From Phenylobacterium sp. (GTDB taxonomy: Bacteria > Pseudomonadota > Alphaproteobacteria > Caulobacterales > Caulobacteraceae): DNA of 22,586 nucleotides. The stretch spans positions 1 to 22,586 of the forward strand of contig JAHUZY010000262.1 of assembly GCA_019264505.1 (NCBI GenBank), written 5' to 3'. The position numbers were made by a program, and so were the translations under genes. Positions 15,195 to 22,038 of the stretch are shown here, piece after piece. Position 1 is the stretch's first letter. Every line of letters begins with the position of its first letter. Below the pieces are notes generated by a model, which saw nothing but the letters and a program-made list of their open reading frames with translations, did no database searches and had not been told where the DNA came from.

Positions 15195-15608
15195 ATGAGC
15201 GACACCTCGCCTGAAATGCGCTCCGTCGTGATCGAGCGCGACCTCACCCATCCGCCCGGCCGGATCTGGCGCGCCCTGACCCAACCCCACCTGATGGCCG
15301 AATGGCTGATGCAGACGGACTTCGAGCCCGTCCTCGGCCGCAGCTTCAGCTTCCAGGCCGAGTGGGGCGCGGTGAACGGCCAGGTCACCGAGATCGAGCC
15401 CGAACGGCGGCTCGCCTACAGCTGGGGTGACGGGGTCCTCGACACCGTCGTCACCTGGACCATCACGCCGACCTCAGACGGCGCCCGCCTGCGGATGGAG
15501 CAGACCGGCTTCCGCAAGGATCAGCCGCGCTATCTGATGGGCGCCACCGCCGGCTGGCCGCGCTTCTTCGACAATCTCGAGCAGCTCCTGGCGCGGGAGC
15601 CCGCCTGA
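15195..15608 (+). CDS. SRPBCC/AHSA1-domain protein
   Basis: A 137-residue protein with the START-like SRPBCC fold of the activator-of-Hsp90-ATPase-homologue type (AHSA1 C-terminal domain). It begins with the typical VVIERDLTHPPGRIWRALTQPHLMAEWLM, continues with GRSFSFQAEWGAVNGQVTEIEPERRLAYSW and TVVTWTITPTSDGARLRMEQTGF, and ends with the long helix GWPRFFDNLEQLL. The fold makes a deep hydrophobic pocket that may hold a small ligand; none is known for this subgroup. AAAGGA lies seven bases before the ATG. It is 31 nt after the ArsR stop, and its own stop overlaps the next start by one base. Confidence 0.92.
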   Translation: MSDTSPEMRSVVIERDLTHPPGRIWRALTQPHLMAEWLMQTDFEPVLGRSFSFQAEWGAVNGQVTEIEPERRLAYSWGDGVLDTVVTWTITPTSDGARLRMEQTGFRKDQPRYLMGATAGWPRFFDNLEQLLAREPA

Positions 15609-15832
15609 TGAGCCTCAACGCCCGAGTGCGACAGATCCACCGCTGGCTGTCGCTCGCCTTCACCCTCGCCGTCATCGCCAATCTCGCCGCCATGGCCGCC
15701 GGCCTGCAGGCGGCGTGGATCGGCCTTCTGGCGCTCGTCCCGCTCATCCCCCTTCTGGGGACGGGCCTCTACATGTTCGCCCTGCCCTATCTCGGGGGCC
15801 GCGGGGGCCGATACGCCGGGGAGGGATCGTGA
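15608..15832 (+). CDS. Small two-helix membrane protein
   Basis: A 74-residue protein with two predicted transmembrane helices (about residues 15-32 and 36-60) after a short basic N-terminus (MSLNARVRQIHRWLS), and a Gly/Arg-rich tail. The RQIHRWLSLAFTL start recalls small membrane proteins found beside ArsR/SRPBCC pairs, but I cannot name the family. The start overlaps the SRPBCC stop (TGATG) and the end overlaps the DUF1801 start (GTGA), so translation is coupled on both sides. This strongly supports it as a real gene of the operon. Confidence 0.8.
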   Translation: MSLNARVRQIHRWLSLAFTLAVIANLAAMAAGLQAAWIGLLALVPLIPLLGTGLYMFALPYLGGRGGRYAGEGS

Positions 15833-16251
15833 CGCAGAAGGACGAGGCCTCGCCGCGACTGTTGTCGGGCGGCAATCCACAGATCCCCAAGGGCTATGGC
15901 GATGAGCCCGTGCAGGCCTATATCGCCGCCCTGCCCGGCTGGAAGCGGCAGGCGGGCGCACGCCTCGACGTCCTGATCGTCAAGGCCGTGCCGGACGTGC
16001 AGAAGGCCGTGAAGTGGAACTCGCCCCTCTATGGTCTCGAGGGCCAAGGCTGGTTCCTCGGCGTCCACGCCTTCAACCGCTATCTGAAGCTCGGCTTCTT
16101 TCGCGGCGCCGATCTCGATCCGCCGCCGCCGGTCGCCTCGAAAGCCGGGGCCACGCGCTATCTCCACATTCACGAGGACGAGGCGCTGGACGAGGCGCAG
16201 CTTGCCGACTGGATCTCCCAGGCCAGCCGGCTGCCCGGCGAGCGGATGTAA
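15829..16251 (+). CDS. DUF1801 (YdhG-like) domain protein
   Basis: A 140-residue DUF1801 protein. The family markers are visible: a helical start (YIAALPGWKRQAGARLDVLIVKAVPDVQKAVKW), the turn NSPLYGL, the strand GWFLGVHAFNRYLKLGFFRG, and a C-terminal helix. Such proteins have a small alpha/beta fold and unknown function, and they often travel with SRPBCC and ArsR genes. The GTG at 15829 gives a 4-nt GTGA overlap with the previous gene and has GAGGG just upstream; the open frame further upstream reads into the preceding gene and is not used. It is the last gene of the operon. Confidence 0.88.
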   Translation: MTQKDEASPRLLSGGNPQIPKGYGDEPVQAYIAALPGWKRQAGARLDVLIVKAVPDVQKAVKWNSPLYGLEGQGWFLGVHAFNRYLKLGFFRGADLDPPPPVASKAGATRYLHIHEDEALDEAQLADWISQASRLPGERM

Positions 16252-16316
16252 CCGCCTGGTGATTCCGCCCGCGCGGCCGACGCGCTAGGCTGGCGGTCCG
16301 TAACGAAGGAGCCGCC

Positions 16317-16928
16317 ATGTCCACCCGATCGATCCCCCGTCGCAGCCTCGTCCTCGGCGCCGGCCTGATCATGGCCGCCCCGCAGCTGGTCCTGGCCCAG
16401 GGCGCCAAGCCGCGGGTGACGATGAAGACGAGCCAAGGGACCATCGTCATTGAACTGGAGGACAGGAAGGCGCCCCTGACCAGCGCCAACTTCCTGCGTT
16501 ATGTGGACGCCAAGGCCTATGACGGCGGCAGCTTCTTCCGCGCCGCCCGCAACGAGTGGGCGCCCACCGAAGGCACCATCGTCGCCCAGCCCCCGGCCAA
16601 GTCCCGCCCCTTCGCCCCCATTCGCCATGAAAGCACGACCATGACCGGCCTGAGCCACGTCCACGGGGCGGTCTCGCTGGGCCGCTTCGCCCCAGGGACG
16701 GCCACCAGCACCTTCTTCATCTGCCTGGGCGACCAGACCTTCCTGGACGCCCAGCCGGGGCAGCCCGGCGACAATCTGGGCTATGCGGTGTTCGGCAAGG
16801 TGGTCTCGGGCCTGTCCAACGCCCAGAAGATCCTGGCCCAGCCGACCGGTGGCGAGACCAAGTTCGCCGACCAGAAGGATGAGTGGCTGAAAAAGCCGGT
16901 GATCATCGAAACCCTGCGTCGGGTCTGA
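16317..16928 (+). CDS. Periplasmic cyclophilin-type peptidylprolyl isomerase, Tat-like signal
   Basis: A 203-residue cyclophilin-like protein that would catalyse cis-trans isomerisation of proline bonds during folding of exported proteins. The N-terminus has a twin-arginine signal (PRRSLVL followed by GAGLIMAAPQLVLA, cleavage near AQG). The cyclophilin core begins VTMKTSQGTIVIELEDRKAPLTSANFLRYV. FFRAAR keeps the catalytic arginine, and GAVSLGRFAPGTATSTFFICLGDQTFLD matches the later core. The usual GFMIQGGD loop is replaced by sequence around GTIVAQPP, so activity may be low or altered. AAGGAG lies seven bases before the ATG. It stands alone between the ArsR operon and the SRAP gene, 25 nt before the latter. 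Confidence 0.9.
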   Translation: MSTRSIPRRSLVLGAGLIMAAPQLVLAQGAKPRVTMKTSQGTIVIELEDRKAPLTSANFLRYVDAKAYDGGSFFRAARNEWAPTEGTIVAQPPAKSRPFAPIRHESTTMTGLSHVHGAVSLGRFAPGTATSTFFICLGDQTFLDAQPGQPGDNLGYAVFGKVVSGLSNAQKILAQPTGGETKFADQKDEWLKKPVIIETLRRV

Positions 16929-16953
16929 CGCCGCATCCTCTCAGGCCCCCGCC

Positions 16954-17658
16954 ATGTGCAATGAATATCAGAAGCGGATCGCCCGCGGTCCGCTCACCGA
17001 GCGCTTTTCCGAGATCAACATCCCCATCCGCTGGGCCGACGCCGAGCCGAACCGTGACCTGGACGAGCCGATCCGGCCCACCGACCGGGCCACCATCCTG
17101 CGCGCCGCAGATCCCGGCGATCCCGCAGCGGGCCTGGAGGGCCTGGAGATGCGCTGGTGGCTTGTCCCGGCCTTTCATCGCGGCCCGCTGAACGCCTGGC
17201 GCAGCATGTGCACCAATGCGCGGATCGAGACCGTGGACACCGCGCCGACCTTTCGCGACGCCTATCGGCGCCGGCGCTGCCTCGTGCCCCTGACCAGCTT
17301 CATCGAATATTCCGAACCCCCCGGCTGGAAGAAGGGCAAGCCCAAGACCCGCCATGAGATCAGCTGGGCGGAGGAGGAGGTCCGGGTCTTCGCCGGCCTG
17401 TGGGAACGCGCGACCCCTGAGGACCAGCCGGATGGCCTGGAGAGCTTCGCCTTCGTCACGGCGCCCGCCCCCGCCGCCATCGCCCCCTTCCACGACCGCG
17501 CCCCGCCGACCCTGAGCCTGGCCCAGGGCCTGGCCTGGCTGGACCTGGAGGGTCCTGGCAAGGCCCTGTTGGAGGACCTGCCGGGTCCTGGCGCCTATCA
17601 GGTCGTCGAGGCTCCGAGGGACCAGCTGATGACCCCGGAGATGCGCCGCCTGCTCTGA
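16954..17658 (+). CDS. SRAP (SOS response-associated peptidase) family, HMCES/YedK-like
   Basis: A 234-residue SRAP domain protein. Proteins of this family (YedK, human HMCES) form a thiazolidine crosslink between Cys2 and abasic sites in single-stranded DNA, protecting them during replication. Here Cys2 directly follows the start Met, which fixes the start at 16954 even without a clear ribosome site. The other active-site residues are in place: Asn88 in TNARIETV, Glu118 in SFIEYSE and His180 in FHDRAPP. The last motif differs from the usual HxRMP. The central WWLVPAF and AWRSMCTNAR strands are typical. The protein is divergent but probably active. It lies 25 nt after the cyclophilin gene and converges on DUF2256 with 9 nt between the stops. 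No LexA box was found nearby. Confidence 0.9.
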   Translation: MCNEYQKRIARGPLTERFSEINIPIRWADAEPNRDLDEPIRPTDRATILRAADPGDPAAGLEGLEMRWWLVPAFHRGPLNAWRSMCTNARIETVDTAPTFRDAYRRRRCLVPLTSFIEYSEPPGWKKGKPKTRHEISWAEEEVRVFAGLWERATPEDQPDGLESFAFVTAPAPAAIAPFHDRAPPTLSLAQGLAWLDLEGPGKALLEDLPGPGAYQVVEAPRDQLMTPEMRRLL

Positions 17659-17667
17659 GGCGGGCGC

Positions 17668-17826
17668 TCAGCTCTCTGGACCCGGTGGTTTGGCCGACCG
17701 GCAGCGGGCAGAGCAGTACTTCACCTGCGGCCAGTCCCGCGCCCATTTCTTGCGCCAGGCGAAGGGCCGTCCGCAGCCGGCGCAGACCTTGGTCGGCAGG
17801 TCAGCCTTCTGTCGCATCCGGGGCAT
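17668..17826 (-). CDS. DUF2256 small zinc-ribbon protein
   Basis: A 52-residue protein read on the minus strand. It contains the complete DUF2256 pattern: a basic start ([13 protein letters not shown]), a first CxxC pair in [19 protein letters not shown], and a second pair CxxxC in KYCSARCR, so four cysteines likely bind one zinc. The WRKKWARDW core is nearly invariant in this family, whose function is unknown. GAAGG lies six bases before the ATG at 17826. A second in-frame ATG (17817) is possible. It begins nine bases after the kinase stop and is probably co-transcribed with it. The gene is easily missed because of its size. Confidence 0.88.
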   Translation of the reverse strand: MPRMRQKADLPTKVCAGCGRPFAWRKKWARDWPQVKYCSARCRSAKPPGPES

Positions 17827-17835
17827 GGCCGGCCT

Positions 17836-19167
17836 TCAGTCCGGACCAGGGCAGGCGGCGACCCTTTGCGCCACCATGTCACGCAGGGGCAGGCGCGCCC
17901 CCAGCCGCATGGCGAGCAGGGCCATGCCGCTCACCTTGCGCTGGACGAACAGAGTCTCAGCCGGCGGGGCGTGCCAGGCGGCCCGGTCGGCGGCGATGGT
18001 CTCGGCCTTCTGTCGCACCTGCTCCACAAAGGCGCGGTCGGCGAAGTCAAACAGGCCCGGCCGGCCGAGGTGACGCAGCAGGACCCCGATCATCTCGTCG
18101 ATGGCGGGGCCATGGCGTTGCAGCAGGACCGGCGAGAGAAAGCCCGCCTCCACCAGCGCCAGGCGCAGGGCCGGCAGGTTCTCTGACAGCCCCGCCTGCC
18201 CCACACGGCGATAGGCCCCCGTCGTATGGTCGCTCACCGCCATGGCCGCGCCGAAGTCGAGCAGCACGATCTTCTGGCTCTTCGCTTGCCAGCGGTAATT
18301 GGCGAAGTTGGGGTCGGTCTGCATGTAGCCGAACGTGAACAGCTCGCGCAGGGCCAGGCCGATGAGGGCCGCCATGGCGCCGTCGCGGACGGCCTGGGGG
18401 GCGACCTGAAGCGTCTCGATGGGGTCGCCGGGGATGAAGTCCATGGCCAGCACCCGCTCGCGGCACAGATCCTCCACCGGCTCGGGCGCGATGAAGGCCG
18501 GGTCGTCGGCCAGCAGGGCGCGGTAGCGGCGCATCTGGTCGGCCTCGCGGCGGTAGTCGGCCTCCTCGCGCAGTTGGCGCTTGGCGTGGGCCAGCAGGGG
18601 GCCGATGTCGAGGCCGCCGGGCAGCAGGCCCGACATGCGCAGCAGGCTCGCCACATTGTCCACATCAGCGTCGATGCTGGCCGCCACGCCGGGATACTGC
18701 ACCTTGACGGCCAGCGGGCGGCCGTCGCGCAGGGTGGCGCGATGCACCTGGCCGATGGAGGCCGCGGCGATGGGCGTGGTCTCGAACTGGGCGAATCGCC
18801 GCCGCCAGTCCGAACCCCACGCGGCTTCCAAAACCCGATGGAGCTGGGCGGGGGGCATGAAGTGGGCCGCGTCGCGCAGGCGGGCGAGAATCGCCGTGAG
18901 CTCCGGCGGCAGGACGTCGCCGCCATCCATGGAGATCATCTGGCCGAGCTTCATCGCCGCCCCCCGCAGACGCGACAGCTGCTCGGTCACCCGCAGGGCG
19001 TTGGCCGGGGTCAGCATCAGGTCCGACAGGTGTGGGCGCTGGCCATCGGCCAGGCGGCGGGCGCCCTCGGCGATCATGCCGCCGGCCACGCCGCCGGCAA
19101 GCTGGCCAAAGGAGGCCAGACGGGCCATTCGCCCCGATGGCACCTTGCGATATCGCGATTGCGTCAT
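17836..19167 (-). CDS. ABC1/ADCK (UbiB-family) atypical kinase
   Basis: A 443-residue member of the ABC1/ADCK/UbiB family. The KxGQ motif (Lys73 to Gln76 in AMKLGQMIS), the alanine-rich loop AAASIGQVHRA (about 134-144) in place of a normal glycine loop, the ATP-site lysine Lys155 (AVKVQYP), QTDPNFAN (Asp285) and the DFG at 304-306 are all present. The QTDPN spelling is like eukaryotic ADCK3/COQ8 rather than the HADPHPGN of E. coli UbiB. Family members support ubiquinone synthesis or lipid handling through ATPase activity. There is no C-terminal membrane pair as in UbiB. The ATG at 19167 has AAGGA nine bases upstream; the frame extending to 19254 is not family-like. The 203 bp upstream to the tRNA gene hold no gene that I can see. 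Confidence 0.92.
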   Translation of the reverse strand: MTQSRYRKVPSGRMARLASFGQLAGGVAGGMIAEGARRLADGQRPHLSDLMLTPANALRVTEQLSRLRGAAMKLGQMISMDGGDVLPPELTAILARLRDAAHFMPPAQLHRVLEAAWGSDWRRRFAQFETTPIAAASIGQVHRATLRDGRPLAVKVQYPGVAASIDADVDNVASLLRMSGLLPGGLDIGPLLAHAKRQLREEADYRREADQMRRYRALLADDPAFIAPEPVEDLCRERVLAMDFIPGDPIETLQVAPQAVRDGAMAALIGLALRELFTFGYMQTDPNFANYRWQAKSQKIVLLDFGAAMAVSDHTTGAYRRVGQAGLSENLPALRLALVEAGFLSPVLLQRHGPAIDEMIGVLLRHLGRPGLFDFADRAFVEQVRQKAETIAADRAAWHAPPAETLFVQRKVSGMALLAMRLGARLPLRDMVAQRVAACPGPD

Positions 19168-19370
19168 TCCCGCCGATCCTTGGGCCCGGCCACGGACGAG
19201 CGCGACGCCGCCATCGACGCGACCCTTCGTCCCGCCGGCGCAGGCGACCTTCACCGGCGATGTGGTGACGCGCTTGCGCCTTGGCCAGGGCGCGCAGATG
19301 TCGCGGCGGCGAAAGGTGTTGAAGGCTCAGAGGAGGTCCGGCGCGGGCGACTGCGACGGACGTGAAACCT

Positions 19371-19444
19371 TGGCTGGGGAACTAGGACTCGAACCTAGAA
19401 TGACGGTACCAAAAACCGCTGTGTTACCATTACACCATTCCCCA
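19371..19444 (-). tRNA. tRNA-Gln (anticodon TTG), CCA encoded
   Basis: The minus strand folds as a full cloverleaf of 74 nt: acceptor TGGGGAA/TTCCCCA, D-arm GTGT...ACAC, anticodon stem GCGGT/ACCGT (first pair G-T) with loop TTTTGGT giving anticodon TTG, and T-arm CTAGG-TTCGAGT-CCTAG. It ends with discriminator G and an encoded CCA. The U1-A72 pair is typical of tRNA-Gln. Confidence 0.97.
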
Positions 19445-19487
19445 GCAGGAACGGCAGCGGAGGGTGTCCCCCCGCGGCGAGGGCGTG

Positions 19488-19516
19488 GGAATAGCAAAAG
19501 CCGATTCCAGATGCAA
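19488..19516 (-). promoter_or_regulatory. Candidate tRNA-Gln promoter
   Basis: On the minus strand TTGCAT (19516-19511), a 17-bp spacer, then TATTCC (19493-19488), 43 nt before the mature tRNA. The -35 is moderate and the -10 matches only three of six positions. It is arranged back to back with the tRNA-Pro promoter. Confidence 0.35.
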
Positions 19517-19531
19517 CGGCCGTGCAGTCGC

Positions 19532-19560
19532 TTGCGGGCCTGAAATCGCTCCTCTATAAG
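19532..19560 (+). promoter_or_regulatory. tRNA-Pro promoter
   Basis: TTGCGG (19532-19537), exactly 17 bp, and TATAAG (19555-19560), ending 13 bp before the first tRNA base, so the predicted transcript starts about seven bases before the mature tRNA. Confidence 0.6.
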
Positions 19561-19573
19561 GCCGCCTCCAAGT

Positions 19574-19650
19574 CGGAGTGTGGCTCAGTCTGGTAGAGCA
19601 CCGCGTTCGGGACGCGGGGGTCGCAGGTTCGAATCCTGCCACTCCGACCA
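19574..19650 (+). tRNA. tRNA-Pro (anticodon CGG), CCA encoded
   Basis: The 77-nt sequence folds as a cloverleaf: acceptor CGGAGTG/CACTCCG, D-arm GCTC...GAGC, anticodon stem CCGCG/CGCGG with loop TTCGGGA giving anticodon CGG, T-arm GCAGG-TTCGAAT-CCTGC, discriminator A and encoded CCA. The C1-G72 pair is typical of tRNA-Pro. Confidence 0.97.
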
Positions 19651-19658
19651 TTCATCTC

Positions 19659-19673
19659 CCCGCTGCAAGCGGG
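19659..19673 (+). terminator. Weak hairpin after tRNA-Pro
   Basis: CCCGCT-gca-AGCGGG, a perfect 6-bp stem with a 3-nt loop, begins eight bases after the CCA. It lacks a T tract, so it may serve 3'-end processing or weak termination rather than classical termination. Confidence 0.3.
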
Positions 19674-19805
19674 TTCGAGATCTTCCCAGACCATCAGTCG
19701 TGCGGCCGGGTCGTACTTCGCCGCCGTCGTTGCGCCCACAGGCGATGAAAACGCTTGCCTTCGCCGGAACAAACCAGCAACGCTTTGAGCAAACGGAGGG
19801 GTGGC

Positions 19806-20633
19806 ATGTCCTGGTTTGACAATCTGAAGTCTGTGTTCACCGGCCGGGGCCCGACGCGGGAGCCCCGGCCGGACCGGGTTCCGGAGGTCGTGGCCGAGAT
19901 GGAGGCTCGGGCGACGCCCTGTATTCGCCTCGCGCCCGGCGGCGATGGGCGCTCCCGGCTGGGGGGCCTGCCCCAGATGACCAGCGACTGGCCGCGCTCG
20001 GATGGACGGGCCCTGGGCTTTGTGGCCCAGCTTGATCTTCCCACCTTGCGGGCGGCAGGCGGGCCAGACTGGCTGCCGGCGGAGGGTCGCCTGCTGGTCT
20101 TCTATGATTTCGAGCACCAACCGTGGGGCATTGAGGCCAGCGACCTGGGAACCTTCGTGGTCCGCCATGAGGTCGGCGAGGCGCCGCTGGTCCAGGCGCC
20201 AGAGGACCTTCATGAGGATGCGCAGTTTCCGGCCTACCCGGTGACCTATGTTCAGGCGCGCTCCTATGCGGGATGGGAGCGGCTGAGCGTCGACTGGAAC
20301 AGCTTGAGCAAACAGGAAGACCGCGAGCTCGAACGCTTGCTTGATGAGCAGGCGCCTGCGGAGCCGGCCCATCAGATCGGCGGCTATCCGGCGCCCATCC
20401 AGGCCGACGGGATGGAGGCCGACTGCCAGAGGATCGTCTCAGGCCTGTTCGACGCCGCCATGGGCGCACCTCAGAGCCGGAGCGAGGACTGGCGTCTGCT
20501 GCTCCAGATCGACAGCGACAATGAGGTCGGCTTCATGTGGGGCGACACCGGCCGGATCTATATCTGGATCCGCGAACAGGACGCCCGGGCCGGGGACTTC
20601 TCCAAGGCCTGGCTGATCTTGCAGTGTTACTGA
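19806..20633 (+). CDS. DUF1963 (YwqG-like) protein
   Basis: A 275-residue cytoplasmic protein of the DUF1963/YwqG type. Typical blocks are LGGLPQMTSDWPR, LGFVAQLDLPTL, GRLLVFYDF and, at the C-terminus, WRLLLQIDSD...FMWGDTGRIYIWIREQDARAGDFSKAWLILQCY. The fold is known from YwqG, but its function is not. The conserved aromatic and acidic residues of GFMWGDTGRIYIWI are intact. GGAGGG lies five bases before the ATG at 19806. The longer frame from 19755 adds 17 residues without family similarity. It converges on the DUF547 gene with 11 nt between the stops. The 155-bp gap after the tRNA holds nothing else recognisable. Confidence 0.88.
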   Translation: MSWFDNLKSVFTGRGPTREPRPDRVPEVVAEMEARATPCIRLAPGGDGRSRLGGLPQMTSDWPRSDGRALGFVAQLDLPTLRAAGGPDWLPAEGRLLVFYDFEHQPWGIEASDLGTFVVRHEVGEAPLVQAPEDLHEDAQFPAYPVTYVQARSYAGWERLSVDWNSLSKQEDRELERLLDEQAPAEPAHQIGGYPAPIQADGMEADCQRIVSGLFDAAMGAPQSRSEDWRLLLQIDSDNEVGFMWGDTGRIYIWIREQDARAGDFSKAWLILQCY

Positions 20634-20644
20634 GCCCGCGGGCG

Positions 20645-21427
20645 TCAGGCCGCCGCGTTCAGATCCCAGTCATAGGCGTAGCCGGCGATGGCCGGGCGGC
20701 GCGCCAGGACCGCACGCAAGGGCGGGGCGGCGTAGCGGCGCAGATGGTTCAGGACCGCAGCCTCATCGGCGCCGAAGTCCTCCGCGTACCACTTGTAGAT
20801 CGATGAGAGGATCAGCCCCTTGGCCGTCACCTGCACGGCGCGGGGATGGTTCACATAGGCCCGAGCGGCCTGGTCCAGATCAGCGGCCAGGGTCGCGCCG
20901 CGCCATGCCCGCAGGGGCAGGTTGGGGCAGCTGATTGAGGCGCAGTTCAGGGCGTAGTGGATCATGGGATCACCCATGGGGCGGAGGATCTCGTGCTCAA
21001 CCTCATGCAGCGACAGCCTGCGGCCATCCACCTGCAGGGTCTTGGCCTTCCAGGGGCCGACCGAGACAAGGGTCGGCCGGATCGCGCGGATCGACTTGAC
21101 CGGATAGGCCTCCAGCACCACCCGCAGGGTCTCGGCGTTATAGAGGTTGCTCCAGTAGGCGATCTGATCCGCCGGCGAACGGCCCTTGGGGCTCGCCCCC
21201 TGTAGGGCCTCCACATAGGCCGCCAAGGCGGCGCGGTCGGCGGCGCTGACGCGCCAGGCCCGGTAGTCGACCCGGTTGATCCCATCACGTCCGGACCGGA
21301 CATGACGGGCGAGCAGGCGGTCGAAGACCTGAGGGTCGGCTAAAGCCACCTGAGCCGCCGCCCCGGCCGGCAAGGCCAACGCCACGCCGGCGCTGACGCC
21401 CAGCCCAATCATCCGCCGCCGATCCAT
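20645..21427 (-). CDS. DUF547 secreted protein
   Basis: A 260-residue exported protein. The N-terminus MDRRRMIGLGVSAGVALALPAGAAAQ is a signal peptide with a run of arginines that is compatible with Tat but not a perfect motif. The mature part is a DUF547 domain: VDYRAWRVSAADRAALAAYV, the central AYWSNLYNAETLRVVLEAYPVKSI, DGRRLSLHEVEHEILRP, and the hallmark HYALNCASISCPNLP with two conserved cysteines. The domain resembles a cysteine-protease-like fold, but no activity is established that I can name. The ATG at 21427 has GGGGAG six bases upstream; the frame from 21463 would add 12 residues that mask the signal peptide. It converges on DUF1963. Confidence 0.88.
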   Translation of the reverse strand: MDRRRMIGLGVSAGVALALPAGAAAQVALADPQVFDRLLARHVRSGRDGINRVDYRAWRVSAADRAALAAYVEALQGASPKGRSPADQIAYWSNLYNAETLRVVLEAYPVKSIRAIRPTLVSVGPWKAKTLQVDGRRLSLHEVEHEILRPMGDPMIHYALNCASISCPNLPLRAWRGATLAADLDQAARAYVNHPRAVQVTAKGLILSSIYKWYAEDFGADEAAVLNHLRRYAAPPLRAVLARRPAIAGYAYDWDLNAAA

Positions 21428-21729
21428 AGGCGCTCCCCTGTCGAGCCACTTCTGGAAGATCATACGCGCCGGGGCCAGCGGCGGTTACGTTGCGCCGGGC
21501 GGGCATGGATGGCGGCTGCAAAATCCTGGCCGCTGAACATCATGCTGGGGTCAGATTCTAGCGCGGCCATGGTGAGTTTTCGGGCCGATTTGGCGGCTGC
21601 TGGCAGGATTTTCGGGAGTCGCCCTCGCCTGCCGAGCGAGATTCTTTCGCACAAAATGCAGGGTTTTGTTTGCCAGCGAGCATTCTATCGGTACAGGGTA
21701 GCGCGCAAGCTACAGGAAATGAGCAAACT
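21428..21729 (+). promoter_or_regulatory. 302-bp gene-free region with the cold-shock gene promoter and leader
   Basis: No coding potential is seen here. The half next to the cold-shock gene carries three GANTC sites (21554-21558, 21616-21620, 21640-21644). It also has an inverted repeat GGCAGG/CCTGCC (21602-21607, 21628-21633) with a short inner stem, and AT-rich stretches unusual for this genome. A possible promoter is TTGCCA (21670-21675), 16 bp, TACAGG (21692-21697). A hairpin GTAGC-gcgcaa-GCTAC (21698-21713) sits directly before AGGA, where it could influence ribosome access, as cold-shock leaders often do. Promoter and structure are inferred by eye. Confidence 0.4.
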
Positions 21730-21939
21730 ATGACGACCGGAACAGTGAAGTGGTTCAACGCCACGAAGGGCTATGGCTTCATTCAGCCCGATGATGGCGG
21801 AGCCGACGTGTTTCTTCACATCAGCGCCGTTGAACAAGCGGGCATGAGCTCGGTGAACGAAGGCGACAAGCTCTCCTTCGAGCTCGAAAAGGACCGTAAG
21901 TCGGGCAAGATGTCCGCCGGCCAGCTCCAGAAGGCCTAA
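21730..21939 (+). CDS. CspA-family cold-shock protein
   Basis: A 69-residue single cold-shock domain. The protein starts [28 protein letters not shown], containing RNP1 (KGYGFIQ) and followed by RNP2 (VFLHIS), with the usual aromatic surface for single-stranded RNA and DNA. The end [17 protein letters not shown] completes the barrel. These proteins melt RNA structure and act as RNA chaperones in the cytoplasm. I chose the ATG at 21730; the frame upstream to 21670 is not part of the family. GAG lies six bases and AGGA twelve bases before it. It is monocistronic, with a long leader and a terminator. Confidence 0.96.
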   Translation: MTTGTVKWFNATKGYGFIQPDDGGADVFLHISAVEQAGMSSVNEGDKLSFELEKDRKSGKMSAGQLQKA

Positions 21940-21955
21940 AGGCTAAAGGATTTGG

Positions 21956-21990
21956 GCCCCGGTCGGCGACGGCCGGGGCTTCTACCTTTC
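21956..21990 (+). terminator. Intrinsic terminator of the cold-shock gene
   Basis: A 10-bp stem (21956-21965 with 21970-21979, one G-T pair) is capped by a GCGA tetraloop and followed by a T-rich but interrupted tail (21980-21990). It begins 17 nt after the stop codon. Confidence 0.82.
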
Positions 21991-22038
21991 TGATATTGAG
22001 GCGCGACGGGACCTTCCCGCCCCTCTAGTCTGGCGGCC

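Noticed and set aside
18226..19365. 379-codon plus-strand frame opposite the ABC1/ADCK kinase
   Set aside because: Shadow of a clear kinase gene with all motifs on the minus strand.
19554..20372. 272-codon minus-strand frame over tRNA-Pro and DUF1963
   Set aside because: It crosses a tRNA gene and lies opposite a recognised family.
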